Below are positions 10,012 to 19,786 of a stretch of DNA of 64,000 bases, one piece after another. Within the stretch, counting starts at the first letter, position 1; every line of letters starts with the position of its first letter. The position numbers and the translations under genes were made by a program. The notes under the pieces were generated by a model. The model ran no database searches and was not told where the DNA came from. It worked only from the letters and a program-made list of their open reading frames with translations. This stretch comes from Aliivibrio salmonicida LFI1238 (GTDB taxonomy: Bacteria; Pseudomonadota; Gammaproteobacteria; Enterobacterales; Vibrionaceae): NCBI RefSeq assembly GCF_000196495.1, contig NC_011312.1:124001-188000 (forward strand). Direction: 5' to 3'.

Positions 10012-10728
10012 TTATTGCCAGATTTTTCTGATCGGGTCATTTTCAGAGAAATGGTAGCGGATTTGAGCTTGAAACAGTTCAGCGGTTGCTATGGCATCGG
10101 TTAACGCATGATGCGGGGCATATGCTGGTAAACCATAGCGTGAGCGGCTATTGGCTAACCGAATGGATTCAGGGCGCTTTCCTTTAATCCAATTAATTAA
10201 TCCTTTCGCTTGTTCTTGTTGAAAGTCCCCTTCAATTTGCATCGTATCGACGATAGGAAAAACGATGCCTTCGCCAATAAGATTACGTAAGTTGATATCA
10301 AAGAAGTCACGTTCGATTTTACGATAATGAACCACGACCACTTTGCCTGCCAATGCATCCAATACTTTCTCTAAAATACGGCGTAAATCAGGGGCACCTT
10401 GTAAATCTGAGTGAGTGATACCATGAATAACGACCGAGTTTTCTTCTAGGCTATCTTGTGCTTTAACAAACCAATGTTGCGATTCACGACAACGAATACG
10501 CTCTAAGGTAAACGGAACTAATCCGATACTAATGATGCTGTTTTGGTTTGCATCTAACCCTGTGGTTTCAAAATCTAAAGCAACAAACTCAATTTCTTTG
10601 AGTGGTGTTTCTTCTTCATAAGTCCCTGTTTGGTAGAAATTTTTAAGGCGCTGATCTTTACTTGCTTCGTATTTATGAGTAAAGAAAGCGGTCCAGTTTA
10701 AAATTTCTTGATGAGTGTTAGAAATCAT
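10012..10728 (-). CDS. DEDDh 3'-5' exonuclease (DNA polymerase III epsilon-like)
   Basis: 238 residues. Exo motifs are visible: FVALDFETTG (ExoI, D and E), VVVHYRKIERDFFD (ExoII, D) and HHALTDAIATAE (ExoIII, H and D). A leader of about 45 residues precedes the nuclease fold. It is not the replicative DnaQ, which lacks this leader and has a clamp-binding tail. The start codon sits 9 bases after the stop of the cNMP/CBS/DUF294 gene, so the two form an operon. DNA or RNA substrate is unknown; the pairing suggests a regulated nuclease. Confidence 0.85.
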   Translation of the reverse strand: MISNTHQEILNWTAFFTHKYEASKDQRLKNFYQTGTYEEETPLKEIEFVALDFETTGLDANQNSIISIGLVPFTLERIRCRESQHWFVKAQDSLEENSVVIHGITHSDLQGAPDLRRILEKVLDALAGKVVVVHYRKIERDFFDINLRNLIGEGIVFPIVDTMQIEGDFQQEQAKGLINWIKGKRPESIRLANSRSRYGLPAYAPHHALTDAIATAELFQAQIRYHFSENDPIRKIWQ

Positions 10729-10737
10729 TATTCACTC

Positions 10738-12618
10738 CTAGAATTTGCTGGCGCTATAGCGAAATTTAAGGAAGTTTTGTGCATTGCTGAGTACTTGGAA
10801 CGCATCCTTTAAATTTCGGCGTTCAAAATCAGACATGTTTTCAGGCTCAATATTATTATCCGGTTCAATGTTTGCTTCGACATCTAACGCTTGGTGACGT
10901 AAACGAACCAAAGAAATCAATTCCATCGCATGATGTAAATCTCCGCCTTTTGATTTTGGCAGAATACCGGCTTCAATAATGTCATCTAAACGTTCAAAGG
11001 AGTTTTGGGCTTGAGAGCCAATAGCCAAAGCATGAACACGAATAAGATCAGCAAGGGGGGCGGTTCCGCGACGTTTTAAGTTGATCGAGTTATTATGGCG
11101 ACCATCTTTCTCCATCACGAAGTCTTTAAAGAACCCCAGTGGTGGCGTTCGGCGTAAGCCGTTTCGAGCAAGACAAGCAAGGAAACGATTGTTCTTTTTC
11201 GCACGACGAACAATAAAGCCATTTAACTGCTCAGCCCATTTAGTACGGCCATAAACGCCATTTAAATCGAAGAAGATAGAGCTGTTTAATAATGCCTGAG
11301 GATCTGGGTTATCAATCCAGTCAGCAAAGCATTCTTCCCATTCCGATTGAGTTTTACGCCATTCAGGATTGGTTGCCATGATATCGCCAGTACAATAGGT
11401 ATAACCACATGCCGCTAAACCATCACAAACAAAAGCCGATAAGGCTTTAAAATAGTCACCGTGTTCGGCTTCATTGTAGTCATTGTCTAAAATAATTGCG
11501 TTATCTTGGTCAGTTACAATCAGTTGTTCATCGCGAGCCATTGATCCTAATGCTAAGAAACAATAAGGCACAGGTGGGTGACCTAATTCTTCTTCAGCGA
11601 GCTCTAATAAACGTTGTTTGAAGCTGCGACCAATTTCAGACATCGCGCTACCCACCATGTGTGAGTTGGCATCTTCGTTTACCATTCGTACAAAACAATC
11701 TTTAAGTTGAGCAGAAAGAATAACGAGATCTTCGATGGTTTGTTGTTGGAAGATACTGCTCACAAATAACAGGCTATTTTGAGATTCATAACGCACGATA
11801 TCAGAGACTTCAAGTACGCCAATAGGCTGCTTATTACGAAGTACAGGAAGATGATGAACGTTGTAGCGCAACATCATCAACATCGCTTCAAATACATAAG
11901 CGTTGTGATCGAGTGAAATCAGCTCTGTCGACATGACTTCTGAAACCGGAGTATCAAAATCTAGTCCGCAGGCGAGGACTTTGGTGCATAAATCACGGTC
12001 AGTAATAATGCCAACAAAGTCGTTATCTTCTTCATCGGTATTGATTTCTGGATCGGTAATTAAAACCGCTGAGACATTCTCTTCTGCCATGGTTTTTGCG
12101 GCAGATTGAATGGTTTCATATTTGGTGATCATGACTGCTTCACGAGTCAGCAATGTTTTTACTTTTGATGTCGTTAAATCATTGGCGTCATCATGATTAC
12201 TTTCAACGGCTTGCTTTAGACGAGTGGCATCTTCCACTTCAACGAAATCTGAGAATTCATCATAACGTTCACAATAATCATCAAATACAGATTCAGGTAT
12301 ACAATAAAGAAGAGAATCTTTAAGTGCTTTGGCTGGGAAACGAACTTTATTATTCATTAATAAGCCCATTTGACCAAAAATACTGCCTTGATCCAGTCGG
12401 TTATAGAGCTCCCCGTTACGACGATAGACTTCTATAATCCCACTGCGAACCATGTAGAGGTCTTTGATCTCATCACCAAAGCCAATTACCATACTCTCTG
12501 CACGGTAATAAGAAATTTCAACGCTTTGGGCGGCTTCTTTTATCGCCTCTTCAGGTAATAAACTGAATGGAGGGTATTGAGATAAAAAATGTTGGATCTC
12601 TAACAGTTCAACTTCCAT
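10738..12618 (-). CDS. cNMP-binding / CBS / DUF294 nucleotidyltransferase-like signalling protein
   Basis: 626 residues with four modules: a cyclic-nucleotide-binding-like domain (about 10-130), a CBS-domain pair (about 150-285, VGIITDRDLCTKV and IGVLEVSDIVRYE), a DUF294 nucleotidyltransferase-like domain (about 320-460, with LGSMARDEQLIVTDQDNAII giving the GS and DxD residues) and a DUF294 C-terminal helical domain. The architecture resembles GlnD-type nucleotidyltransferases with ligand-sensing modules. No membrane segment or signal peptide. Encoded just upstream of a DEDDh exonuclease in one operon. Ligand and target are unknown. Confidence 0.85.
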   Translation of the reverse strand: MEVELLEIQHFLSQYPPFSLLPEEAIKEAAQSVEISYYRAESMVIGFGDEIKDLYMVRSGIIEVYRRNGELYNRLDQGSIFGQMGLLMNNKVRFPAKALKDSLLYCIPESVFDDYCERYDEFSDFVEVEDATRLKQAVESNHDDANDLTTSKVKTLLTREAVMITKYETIQSAAKTMAEENVSAVLITDPEINTDEEDNDFVGIITDRDLCTKVLACGLDFDTPVSEVMSTELISLDHNAYVFEAMLMMLRYNVHHLPVLRNKQPIGVLEVSDIVRYESQNSLLFVSSIFQQQTIEDLVILSAQLKDCFVRMVNEDANSHMVGSAMSEIGRSFKQRLLELAEEELGHPPVPYCFLALGSMARDEQLIVTDQDNAIILDNDYNEAEHGDYFKALSAFVCDGLAACGYTYCTGDIMATNPEWRKTQSEWEECFADWIDNPDPQALLNSSIFFDLNGVYGRTKWAEQLNGFIVRRAKKNNRFLACLARNGLRRTPPLGFFKDFVMEKDGRHNNSINLKRRGTAPLADLIRVHALAIGSQAQNSFERLDDIIEAGILPKSKGGDLHHAMELISLVRLRHQALDVEANIEPDNNIEPENMSDFERRNLKDAFQVLSNAQNFLKFRYSASKF

Positions 12619-12793
12619 GTGCCACTCGACATAAATAAAGGAGGATAGGCTATAATTTTAGTTTATCGCCTTATGGATAGCCATTTTATTCTATTAAATT
12701 ACGCGATATGAAAGCATTGGAAATAGGATCTCGGATCTGAAACACAACTTTTGCTATGCTGATAATATTGTTAACGCTGCTTGGGGAAGTCAG

Positions 12794-13672
12794 ATGACTA
12801 AATTAATAAACAAAACAGCACTCTCATTTATTGTGCTAAGTAATGTCGTCGTAGTGACAAGCGCGTATGCGAATATAAATTTAACCGATTATTTAACGAC
12901 AAAAAAAAGTGCCTTAATGTCGGTGTGTGTGCCTAAAGCGTCTACGGCAATGAACGAATTGTCGGAATCTTGCCCGATTGGTGAAGGGTTATGGGGAAAC
13001 CAGTCAGCAAAGCATGACGAGGGTGACAGTGAATTTTGGATTCAATGCGGTCTTTTTCGTAAGACAATCGATGATGCGGTTATTTCTCGACTTAGTGAGG
13101 CGGTGAATGCGCCCATTAATATGAAAAAAGAAGGCGATTTAAATCGCTGTTTGATTGGACCTTACCTAGATTACACCATCGCCAGTAAATCATTAGCAGC
13201 TTTACAGCGTGATCGTTTATTTAAGCTTGCTACGTTGAGAGAAGTGGATCTTTCTACCATACCAAAACCGGAGATCATCCCTGAAGTGGTTGCAGAGCCG
13301 GAACCTGCTCCGATCACGATTCGCAAAGCTGTGATGATCAATCAAACGCATTTTGTTGTGCCATTCAGTCATGACACCACGGAAGGTTTTTACATGGAAG
13401 GTAAAATGCCATGGCTACGAGCAACGGAACAGCACGCCCAAGAGATCTGCCAACGGATAGATATGAATTTAGTTACTAAAGAGCAATGGAAAATATTGGC
13501 TGATTCTACGATAATGAAAAAAGATAAATGGCCAATGCAATTGCCTTACTGGGGAGCTAATGATTTAGGCCTCTTTAAAGACGGTTCGACCAAAAAATTA
13601 AAGAACACGTCCATGTTGAATGTGGTGTGTACTAAAAAGACAGAAGGTGACGTTGTTGGAAATCCAATTTAA
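12794..13672 (+). CDS. Exported hypothetical protein with a SPOR-like region
   Basis: 292 residues with a signal peptide (TALSFIVLSNVVVVTSAYA). Residues about 80-145 (FWIQCGLFRKTIDDAV ... RCLIGPYLDYTIASKS) resemble a SPOR peptidoglycan-binding fold, with the RCLIGPY strand typical of that fold. A proline/glutamate linker (EIIPEVVAEPEPAP) leads to a C-terminal domain of about 110 residues with Cys, Trp and Gly that I do not recognise. A cell-envelope or division-site role is inferred from the SPOR-like part only. It overlaps the next gene. Confidence 0.6.
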   Translation: MTKLINKTALSFIVLSNVVVVTSAYANINLTDYLTTKKSALMSVCVPKASTAMNELSESCPIGEGLWGNQSAKHDEGDSEFWIQCGLFRKTIDDAVISRLSEAVNAPINMKKEGDLNRCLIGPYLDYTIASKSLAALQRDRLFKLATLREVDLSTIPKPEIIPEVVAEPEPAPITIRKAVMINQTHFVVPFSHDTTEGFYMEGKMPWLRATEQHAQEICQRIDMNLVTKEQWKILADSTIMKKDKWPMQLPYWGANDLGLFKDGSTKKLKNTSMLNVVCTKKTEGDVVGNPI

Positions 13673-13919
13673 AGGTCGTTGGGACAGTAAGTCTCTGGCG
13701 GAAAATCTACAAGAAGCATTAGAAACACTGGAAGAAGAGTTTGGCGTAAAAGCGTTATCAGATATTACGTTGAGTATTTGCTTAGAAGATGAGCACAAAG
13801 AAGAGTTAGCATTATTAAGTCCAACAGGACGAGCGTTAGAGTTAATCGTTATTAATAATCCTCGTGATGTGAATGACGGTGAGAAAGCGCCAGTTCTTGA
13901 GTTTAAACCTCGGAGCTAA
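13653..13919 (+). CDS. Small hypothetical cytosolic protein
   Basis: About 88 residues, acidic, beginning MLEIQFKGRWDSKSLAENLQ if translated from TTG at 13653. AGAAGG at 13642-13647 lies just upstream; GTG at 13647 and TTG at 13656 are alternatives. The start lies inside the end of the SPOR-like gene (about 20-base overlap), so translation is probably coupled. No domain recognised, no signal peptide or membrane segment. Confidence 0.6.
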   Translation: MLEIQFKGRWDSKSLAENLQEALETLEEEFGVKALSDITLSICLEDEHKEELALLSPTGRALELIVINNPRDVNDGEKAPVLEFKPRS

Positions 13920-13936
13920 TACTTTTATACCGACAT

Positions 13937-13966
13937 AAAAAATCCCAGTCGTTGCTGGGATTTTTG
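13937..13966. terminator. Bidirectional terminator before the PRD regulator
   Basis: AAAAATCCCAG / CTGGGATTTTT with loop TCGTTG; it serves the small plus-strand gene and the minus-strand regulator. Confidence 0.88.
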
Positions 13967-13969
13967 TTT

Positions 13970-15892
13970 CTACCAATCTTTTCTTCTATTAAACCAGCAC
14001 TCTTTAGCGACGTATTGAAATTCTTCATACGATAAACATTCTAAGATCGTATCCACCGCCTTGCCATTCATGAAGGTGACAAATAAATCATACAAGCTCA
14101 TGGCTTCTTCATAATCGTCTTTATTGATAGCAAAAAGAAAGATCACGTGTGCAATCTTTCCGTTTCCCCAATCGATGCCATGAGGAGAAATAATGGTGTA
14201 TACCTTCGTCTCATTAGCCAATAGCCCCAATGAGTGTGGAATGGCAATTCCTTCACCTAATATGGTTGAGGTGATGTTTTCACGTTCAATCACCGAGTCA
14301 TAAAACTCAATAGGGGTGATATTGTCTTCTGTGAAATGTGCGGTGAATTTTTTTAACAGCTCAGCTTGTGTCGTTGGTTCTGATAGGACTGAAAAATAAC
14401 GTTGATCAAAAAATTTATCCAACATGTAAGGGTGGGAGCGATTCATTAATATGAGTTTATTAACCTGCTCTAATTGAAAGCTTGTTGGTAACGGCGAAAT
14501 AGTAATGGTCGGTCTGTTTTTTTGAGAGACTTTTTCTGTAGAAATAACAAAATCGGCATCCACTTTGGTTAGCGATTCATACTCTCTTACTGAATCAATT
14601 TTTTGAATATCTAATTGAGGTAGGGAGCGAAGTAATTGTGATTCTAATAACCGCATAATCGAAGTGCCAGAATCACACACTAACAGTGCTTTTGGCGGCT
14701 GTTGTTCTTCTAAAGCAAAGTTACGCTCTAGGCCAACGCCGATATGCATCACGAGATAACCAACCTCGCCATCTGGGATCAAATGTTTACCCCAATGAGA
14801 AATAGCCGCAACCGTCATATCGTAGGCCAAAGGATAATAGCGCTTGATATGATCCACTAACGGATTAGGTATCGTAATTTGGTATTTTACGCGCAATATC
14901 ATGGTGGTGATATGGCACAGTAAATCACGCTTTAATAGCTCATCATTACGTAAATCATAATTGTAGTGTTCGTTTACATAATCTAATAAAAAATGTGTTA
15001 ACTCTAATTGTTCGGTGTGCTTTTCTGTATCGACAATCGTGACCCCCGTTACTCGGCGAGCCGCAATTTGAATACTCAAGTAATCAATTTCAGATTGAGG
15101 AAGAGGAGCACTAAGTAATACTTCAATCGTTTTACTTAGATCAAGGGCAGCGTTTTGCGCTTCATTACTGATTTTTGGTTGATGTACGTGATGAATCACT
15201 GAATTTAACTTGACTCGATGCAGAGTGATGCCGCAATACACCAATAAATGATGCAACCCTTCATCGGTTAATCGGATGTGGTTTTGATTAATTAACGTCA
15301 GCAAATCTTCTTTTAATGAGGGTAAATTAATCTCAGGAAAGAAGTGGTCACAGACATTAATAAAAGTGCGATCACTGGGTTTAAACTGAAATAAAACATG
15401 AGCGATACAGGCTCGTATCGCTTGCTCTTCCCCAAAAAGTTTCAGGCCATGATGGGCTTTACTTACTATCTCTAAATTGTATTGCTCTAAGATCTCTCTG
15501 ATTTCTGTCATGTCGGCCTGTAAAGAGGTACGACTAACAAACCACTGATTGGCTAAATCGTCTAACTTACATTCTTCCTCTTGAGAGAGAAGGCGCATGA
15601 TTAAATACACAACGCGATCTTTGGCGTTACGAGGAGAGGTTTTCATTTTTTGAGTCTGTTTCTCAATATCAGAAAATCGAGCTTCATCGTAAATATCGAA
15701 ATGATAACCCGTTCCACGTTGATGCTGAATTTGAGCGCCATATGAGGCCAAAATATCGTTTAATGCAGAGATATCAGTACGTATGGTTCGAGTCGAAATA
15801 TCACAACGCTGTGCCAGTTCTTGTTGAGGAAGCGGTTCATGTCTAAGTGCTTCGAATATGGTATTAAGGCGTGGATAAGGCAATTGAATCAT
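13970..15892 (-). CDS. PRD-containing transcriptional regulator with PTS EIIB and EIIA domains (BglG/MtlR type)
   Basis: About 640 residues from MIQLPYPRLNTIFEALRHEP (an upstream start would add 16 residues of poor quality). N-terminal HTH (LAQRCDISTRTIRTDISALN), a second HTH region (about 105-165), two PRD domains (about 180-400, with conserved His), an EIIB-like domain with KALLVCDSGTSIMRLL, and a C-terminal EIIA domain with GIAIPHSLG containing the phosphorylatable His. Regulators of this kind are controlled by PTS phosphorylation and activate sugar operons. It lies directly downstream of the DUF4310-4312/aldolase operon but behind that operon's terminator, so it is transcribed separately and probably controls it, as DgaR does for the dga operon of Salmonella. 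Confidence 0.85.
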   Translation of the reverse strand: MIQLPYPRLNTIFEALRHEPLPQQELAQRCDISTRTIRTDISALNDILASYGAQIQHQRGTGYHFDIYDEARFSDIEKQTQKMKTSPRNAKDRVVYLIMRLLSQEEECKLDDLANQWFVSRTSLQADMTEIREILEQYNLEIVSKAHHGLKLFGEEQAIRACIAHVLFQFKPSDRTFINVCDHFFPEINLPSLKEDLLTLINQNHIRLTDEGLHHLLVYCGITLHRVKLNSVIHHVHQPKISNEAQNAALDLSKTIEVLLSAPLPQSEIDYLSIQIAARRVTGVTIVDTEKHTEQLELTHFLLDYVNEHYNYDLRNDELLKRDLLCHITTMILRVKYQITIPNPLVDHIKRYYPLAYDMTVAAISHWGKHLIPDGEVGYLVMHIGVGLERNFALEEQQPPKALLVCDSGTSIMRLLESQLLRSLPQLDIQKIDSVREYESLTKVDADFVISTEKVSQKNRPTITISPLPTSFQLEQVNKLILMNRSHPYMLDKFFDQRYFSVLSEPTTQAELLKKFTAHFTEDNITPIEFYDSVIERENITSTILGEGIAIPHSLGLLANETKVYTIISPHGIDWGNGKIAHVIFLFAINKDDYEEAMSLYDLFVTFMNGKAVDTILECLSYEEFQYVAKECWFNRRKDW

Positions 15893-16036
15893 AAGAGAAC
15901 CGAAGTTAAGTGAATTGATGCGTATTAATAATAATATCAACCAGTTTTAAGTAACTAGATATCAATATTTATTGAATGTGTGATTCTTATCTTGAGTTAT
16001 TTTTTTCGACTAAAAATAAGTCTGTGTATGAGTAAA

Positions 16037-16074
16037 ATAAAAAAGCCAGATCTCTGGGGGCAGCGATCTGGCTT
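16037..16074 (-). terminator. Terminator of the DUF4310-4312 / aldolase operon
   Basis: On the minus strand AAGCCAGATC ... GATCTGGCTT is followed by a T-run, 13 bases after the stop of the last operon gene. Confidence 0.85.
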
Positions 16075-16086
16075 GGAGGAGCAAAC

Positions 16087-16827
16087 TTAGTTAAGCAGTT
16101 TTTTAGTCATTTCTAATAGGGTTGTTACGTCTGTTGGGCGTGAATTCCCTGTCGCTTTATCAATAATAGAGCTATAGATGTGAGGAATGATTTTACTTAC
16201 GCCCGCATCGAGTGCGATTTGCATGATTTCTTCGTAGTTTTCTAGATCAATGCCACCCGTTGGTTCCAACCAAAAGTCTTGTTCTGCACAGGCTTTAGCG
16301 ACATACGCAAATTCTTCACGACTTTCTAGGCCACCCATTGGGAAGTATTTAACAGAGCTTCCGCCCATGTCTTTTAGCATCGCAATTGCCGTTTCTACAG
16401 GAACAATGGCATCTTCAGAGCGAGAGCTTAATGGCCCGGTTGAGATTTTAACCATTCCCACCGTACCGGTGGGTGAAATTAAGCCGTTAACAATACTTTT
16501 ATCTTGTCCAACTAATGCGCGGCTTGTTGCGACACCCGTAAATACTTGGTTGATGTGTTGTGGTTGTACATGCTGAGAAATAAGGGAAACCATCATTGAT
16601 TGATTTGGGTCACCTGCACCTAAGCCGACAGAGACCGCATTGTTGGTTACTTCGCTGTATTTTTTCATGTCAGTAACGGCAGTATCAACATCTGGGTAGT
16701 TTTTAGATAAAACACCAACCAAAACATGGCCTTCTGCGGCGTTATAAATTTCCCCCGCATTATCAACCGATCCTGCTAATACATTCAGGCATACACGATT
16801 TTTGTAGAAATTAGCTTTTAAAGTCAT
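16087..16827 (-). CDS. KDGP aldolase family protein (DgaF-like)
   Basis: 246 residues, TIM-barrel aldolase with VCLNVLAGSVDNAGEI at the N-terminus, GLISPTGTVGMVKISTGP in the middle and LEPTGGIDLENYEEI near the C-terminus. The family cleaves 2-keto-3-deoxy-6-phosphogluconate to pyruvate and glyceraldehyde-3-phosphate. It follows the ammonia-lyase-like gene after 12 bases, the order seen in D-glucosaminate catabolism. Last gene of the operon. Confidence 0.85.
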   Translation of the reverse strand: MTLKANFYKNRVCLNVLAGSVDNAGEIYNAAEGHVLVGVLSKNYPDVDTAVTDMKKYSEVTNNAVSVGLGAGDPNQSMMVSLISQHVQPQHINQVFTGVATSRALVGQDKSIVNGLISPTGTVGMVKISTGPLSSRSEDAIVPVETAIAMLKDMGGSSVKYFPMGGLESREEFAYVAKACAEQDFWLEPTGGIDLENYEEIMQIALDAGVSKIIPHIYSSIIDKATGNSRPTDVTTLLEMTKKLLN

Positions 16828-16839
16828 GGAGTGTCTCTC

Positions 16840-17943
16840 TTAAAATAATGCGTTAATTTTTAGGAAAATAGTATTCAGTTGCGTTGAGTTAACGCTGCGA
16901 ACATCAATTTCGATAATGCCTTCGTTGGCTTTGTAACCACGGCAATACACCGCAGGGTTACCATTTTGAAGTTGTTTTACAATGTCAGTGGTGGTGGTTT
17001 GAAGCTCATCATGATCAAACGCGATTTCTGCTCGCGCAATATCACGACCAGCACTGTCCCAAACCACGCGAGATTTCACCCCATTAATCGAATTGATGTC
17101 GCTAATGAATGTTTCCATTTTTGCGACCATTTCTTGGCCTGATTCTTTTTCTACCGTGAGATAATCGGTAATTGCGTGAGTTAAGCCTAATATGCCTTCT
17201 TTACCGACTTTCATTGCTCGGCCAATGCCTTGAGATTGTTTTCTTACCCAGTTGATATAGTGTGTTTTACCGACCACTAATCCACTTGTTGGGCCTTCAA
17301 TGGCTTTAGTTCCACTGTAGATAACAAGATCTGCACCCATTGCAAAATAACCTTGTAGATCTTCTTCGGCAGCCGCATCCACAATTAAGGGTAAGTCATG
17401 CTTTTGGGCGACAGCGACGGCTTGTTCAACCGTTAAAATACTTTTTTGAACACAATGATGAGACTTAATGTATAAGATAGCGGCGGTGTTTTTTGTGATT
17501 GCCGCTTCTAGCTGTTCTGCTGAACATTCATTGGCATAACCTGCCTCTTTGATCGTACCGCCACCCAGAGTAACCATGGTGCCAACTGGCGCACCAAAGT
17601 TCACGTTATGGCCTTTTGGTAGTACAATTTCAGAAGGCACATCATGGGCGTGGGCGTGTAAATTTTCTAATCGATATTGGCTGTCTTTTACAATCACAGC
17701 AGCAACGGATTGAGCGATGCCAGCAGAAGCACAAGAGACAACGACAGCGGCATCAACATTAAGAAGATTTGCAATGTATTCTCCGGTTTTGATCACTAAG
17801 TCTTTCATATCAAAATATTGACCAAGCCCTTCTGTAACTGCATTTACAACGTCTTCATTTGGCGTTGAAACCCCTAATGCAGTCATGCGACCTGACGCAT
17901 TAATTACTTCCGTAAGACCGTATTTATCATGAATTGAAGACAT
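16840..17943 (-). CDS. SelA-like PLP enzyme, D-glucosaminate-6-phosphate ammonia-lyase-like (DgaE-like)
   Basis: 367 residues from MSSIHDKYGLTEVINASGRM, a start supported by CGGAG eight or so bases upstream; a longer start 45 bases upstream lacks support. The PLP lysine is in VIYSGTKAIEGPTSG, preceded by LPLIVDAAAEEDLQGY (Asp contacting the cofactor). DgaE removes ammonia from D-glucosaminate-6-phosphate to give 2-keto-3-deoxygluconate-6-phosphate, which the adjacent aldolase would split. The exact substrate here is inferred. Overlaps the amidohydrolase gene by 17 bases. Confidence 0.82.
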   Translation of the reverse strand: MSSIHDKYGLTEVINASGRMTALGVSTPNEDVVNAVTEGLGQYFDMKDLVIKTGEYIANLLNVDAAVVVSCASAGIAQSVAAVIVKDSQYRLENLHAHAHDVPSEIVLPKGHNVNFGAPVGTMVTLGGGTIKEAGYANECSAEQLEAAITKNTAAILYIKSHHCVQKSILTVEQAVAVAQKHDLPLIVDAAAEEDLQGYFAMGADLVIYSGTKAIEGPTSGLVVGKTHYINWVRKQSQGIGRAMKVGKEGILGLTHAITDYLTVEKESGQEMVAKMETFISDINSINGVKSRVVWDSAGRDIARAEIAFDHDELQTTTTDIVKQLQNGNPAVYCRGYKANEGIIEIDVRSVNSTQLNTIFLKINALF

Positions 17944-19063
17944 TGGTTTGTTCTCCGTGTTGTGTCGTAATAAGTTTGCCTGCAACAATGCTGGCTAAAG
18001 GTAAAAAGGATTCTTCACCTTGGCGAGTACCTTGTTCTGAGTCTTCAAAAGTACAGGCTTCATGGTGGATATTAAAAATCGTGATATCGGCGTCTTGGCC
18101 TATTTCTAACGTGCCTTTGGTTTCCATTTTTAGTGCATTGGCGGCATTGATAGTGACACAATCAATCACCCGATCCATGGGCAAACCGATACTTAAAAAT
18201 TTCGACATGATATGAGATAGACTGCGTACCGGTCCTGAAATTCGGTTTTTACAATAAATATCAGAACTGATCGTGTCTGGATAAATGCCTTTTTTAATTG
18301 CTTGCTCTGCAACATCAAAACTAAAGCTAGCACCGCCATGGCCAACATCCAAAATAACGCCACGTTTGATGGCTTTTTTCATCGATTCTTTTAATTCACC
18401 CTCAGGGGTTAGAATTCGATTTGGCTTTCCGTTATAGCAGTGTGTAATGATGTCGCCTTTTGTTAGTAACTCGGCAATATCATCTAAATTTGGTGGATTA
18501 TTTCCAACGTGTACCATCAAAGGTAGGTTGTTATTTTGAGCCTGCATTTCTTTGGCTCTGATCAGTGGTGCCAATCCGTTATTTTTTACAACGCTGCCGC
18601 TCATTCTTGCTTTTATGCCAACGACAAAGTCTGAATGTTTAGTGATGGCGGTTTTTGCAGCGTCTAAACTAATGTCACTCATGTCAGCGAGTTCATCTTG
18701 TCGCAATAAACCAATGCGAGAGATATTTAAAATACTGTATACGTTAGTGGCACTTTGTTGAGTTAATCGATAAAAATCATCGACATCATCAGCACCGACA
18801 CTGCCGGCATCAACCACGGTAGTCACTCCATGAGTGACACCGATTAAATCGGGTTCATCGTTATAAATTGGCGACGATGGGTAACAATGCGTGTGTGAAT
18901 CAATCCAACCCGCGCTAAGGAAATGTAACCCTTTTAAATCAACGGTTCTTATCGCAGCGTCGTTAATATCAGATTCAACCCGCGCTATTTTTTCATTTAG
19001 AATTGCGACATCAACAAGGCCGCCATTCACTAATTTTCCGTTTTTTATCAGTAAGTCATACAT
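17927..19063 (-). CDS. Amidohydrolase/deacetylase family metalloenzyme (EF_0837/AHA_3915-like)
   Basis: 378 residues. Binuclear metal motifs of the amidohydrolase superfamily: GWIDSHTHCYPS (HxH), FVVGIKARMSGS (bridging Lys), MVHVGN and ITHCYNG (His pair), and ISSDIYCKN (Asp). Flanking beta-sandwich strands begin MYDLLIKNGKLVNGG. It may deacetylate an N-acetylated precursor before the ammonia-lyase step; this is inferred from neighbours. The C-terminus overlaps the start of the PLP enzyme gene. Confidence 0.82.
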   Translation of the reverse strand: MYDLLIKNGKLVNGGLVDVAILNEKIARVESDINDAAIRTVDLKGLHFLSAGWIDSHTHCYPSSPIYNDEPDLIGVTHGVTTVVDAGSVGADDVDDFYRLTQQSATNVYSILNISRIGLLRQDELADMSDISLDAAKTAITKHSDFVVGIKARMSGSVVKNNGLAPLIRAKEMQAQNNNLPLMVHVGNNPPNLDDIAELLTKGDIITHCYNGKPNRILTPEGELKESMKKAIKRGVILDVGHGGASFSFDVAEQAIKKGIYPDTISSDIYCKNRISGPVRSLSHIMSKFLSIGLPMDRVIDCVTINAANALKMETKGTLEIGQDADITIFNIHHEACTFEDSEQGTRQGEESFLPLASIVAGKLITTQHGEQTNVFNS

Positions 19064-19121
19064 AACTCTTACCTGTGTGACGTAATGCTCTCTCTAATTG
19101 AAAGAGCATTATCGAGATGGA

Positions 19122-19772
19122 TTAACCAATAGCGACTGGGAATAGAGAACCGAACACCATCGCACCAATAATTGCCCCACCAGTGATTGGTTTTTTCCAT
19201 TGGTAGAACGCAAGCGCACCAATCAACGAACCAATACCAATTGGAATTGAAGCCGCAATCGCAGACAGAACAATCAGAGGACCCAAGAAGCGACCTGATG
19301 AATTACCTGCGCCCATCATGACATCAGCGCCGTAGGTTGAGTTACTTTGCCCAACGGTGTATTTACGAGCTAGAATGATGATGTAACCAATTGCCACACC
19401 TAATAGAAAACCAACAATCAATGAAGCAATAAAGTTTTCTAATGGGTAAACAATACCCGCGCCCAGTAAAAGAGCCGGAACGCCTAAGCCAACTCCTGTT
19501 TGAATTGCGCCACCAATGTCTAAAATACCGACGAGTGACCCTTCAATGATTCGAGCAAATAAGAAACTCGCACCAAAAGCGGCGACGGCGCCATAAACAC
19601 CCGTGTCCATTCCTGCACGTAACATTGATACAAACGCGACTTCATTGAATGCGCCAATGCCGTATAAGTAGTACATGTGTGTACCGGCAAACACGCCAGA
19701 AGACAGCAGACCGACGAAGAAAGGGAAAGACCAATCTGCGTACCAAAAGTTATTCTTTAATTTATCGTCCAT
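19122..19772 (-). CDS. DUF4310 family membrane protein
   Basis: 216 residues, very hydrophobic, with about six membrane segments and many glycines (GVGLGVPALLLGAGIVYPLEN, GGAIIGAMVFGSLFPVAIG). A charged N-terminus (MDDKLKNNFWYADWSFPF) precedes helix 1. Always found beside a DUF4311 gene in related clusters, so the two probably form one membrane complex, presumably a carrier. Function not established. 14 bases after the DUF4311 gene. Confidence 0.8.
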   Translation of the reverse strand: MDDKLKNNFWYADWSFPFFVGLLSSGVFAGTHMYYLYGIGAFNEVAFVSMLRAGMDTGVYGAVAAFGASFLFARIIEGSLVGILDIGGAIQTGVGLGVPALLLGAGIVYPLENFIASLIVGFLLGVAIGYIIILARKYTVGQSNSTYGADVMMGAGNSSGRFLGPLIVLSAIAASIPIGIGSLIGALAFYQWKKPITGGAIIGAMVFGSLFPVAIG

Positions 19773-19786
19773 TTTAAACTCCTGAC

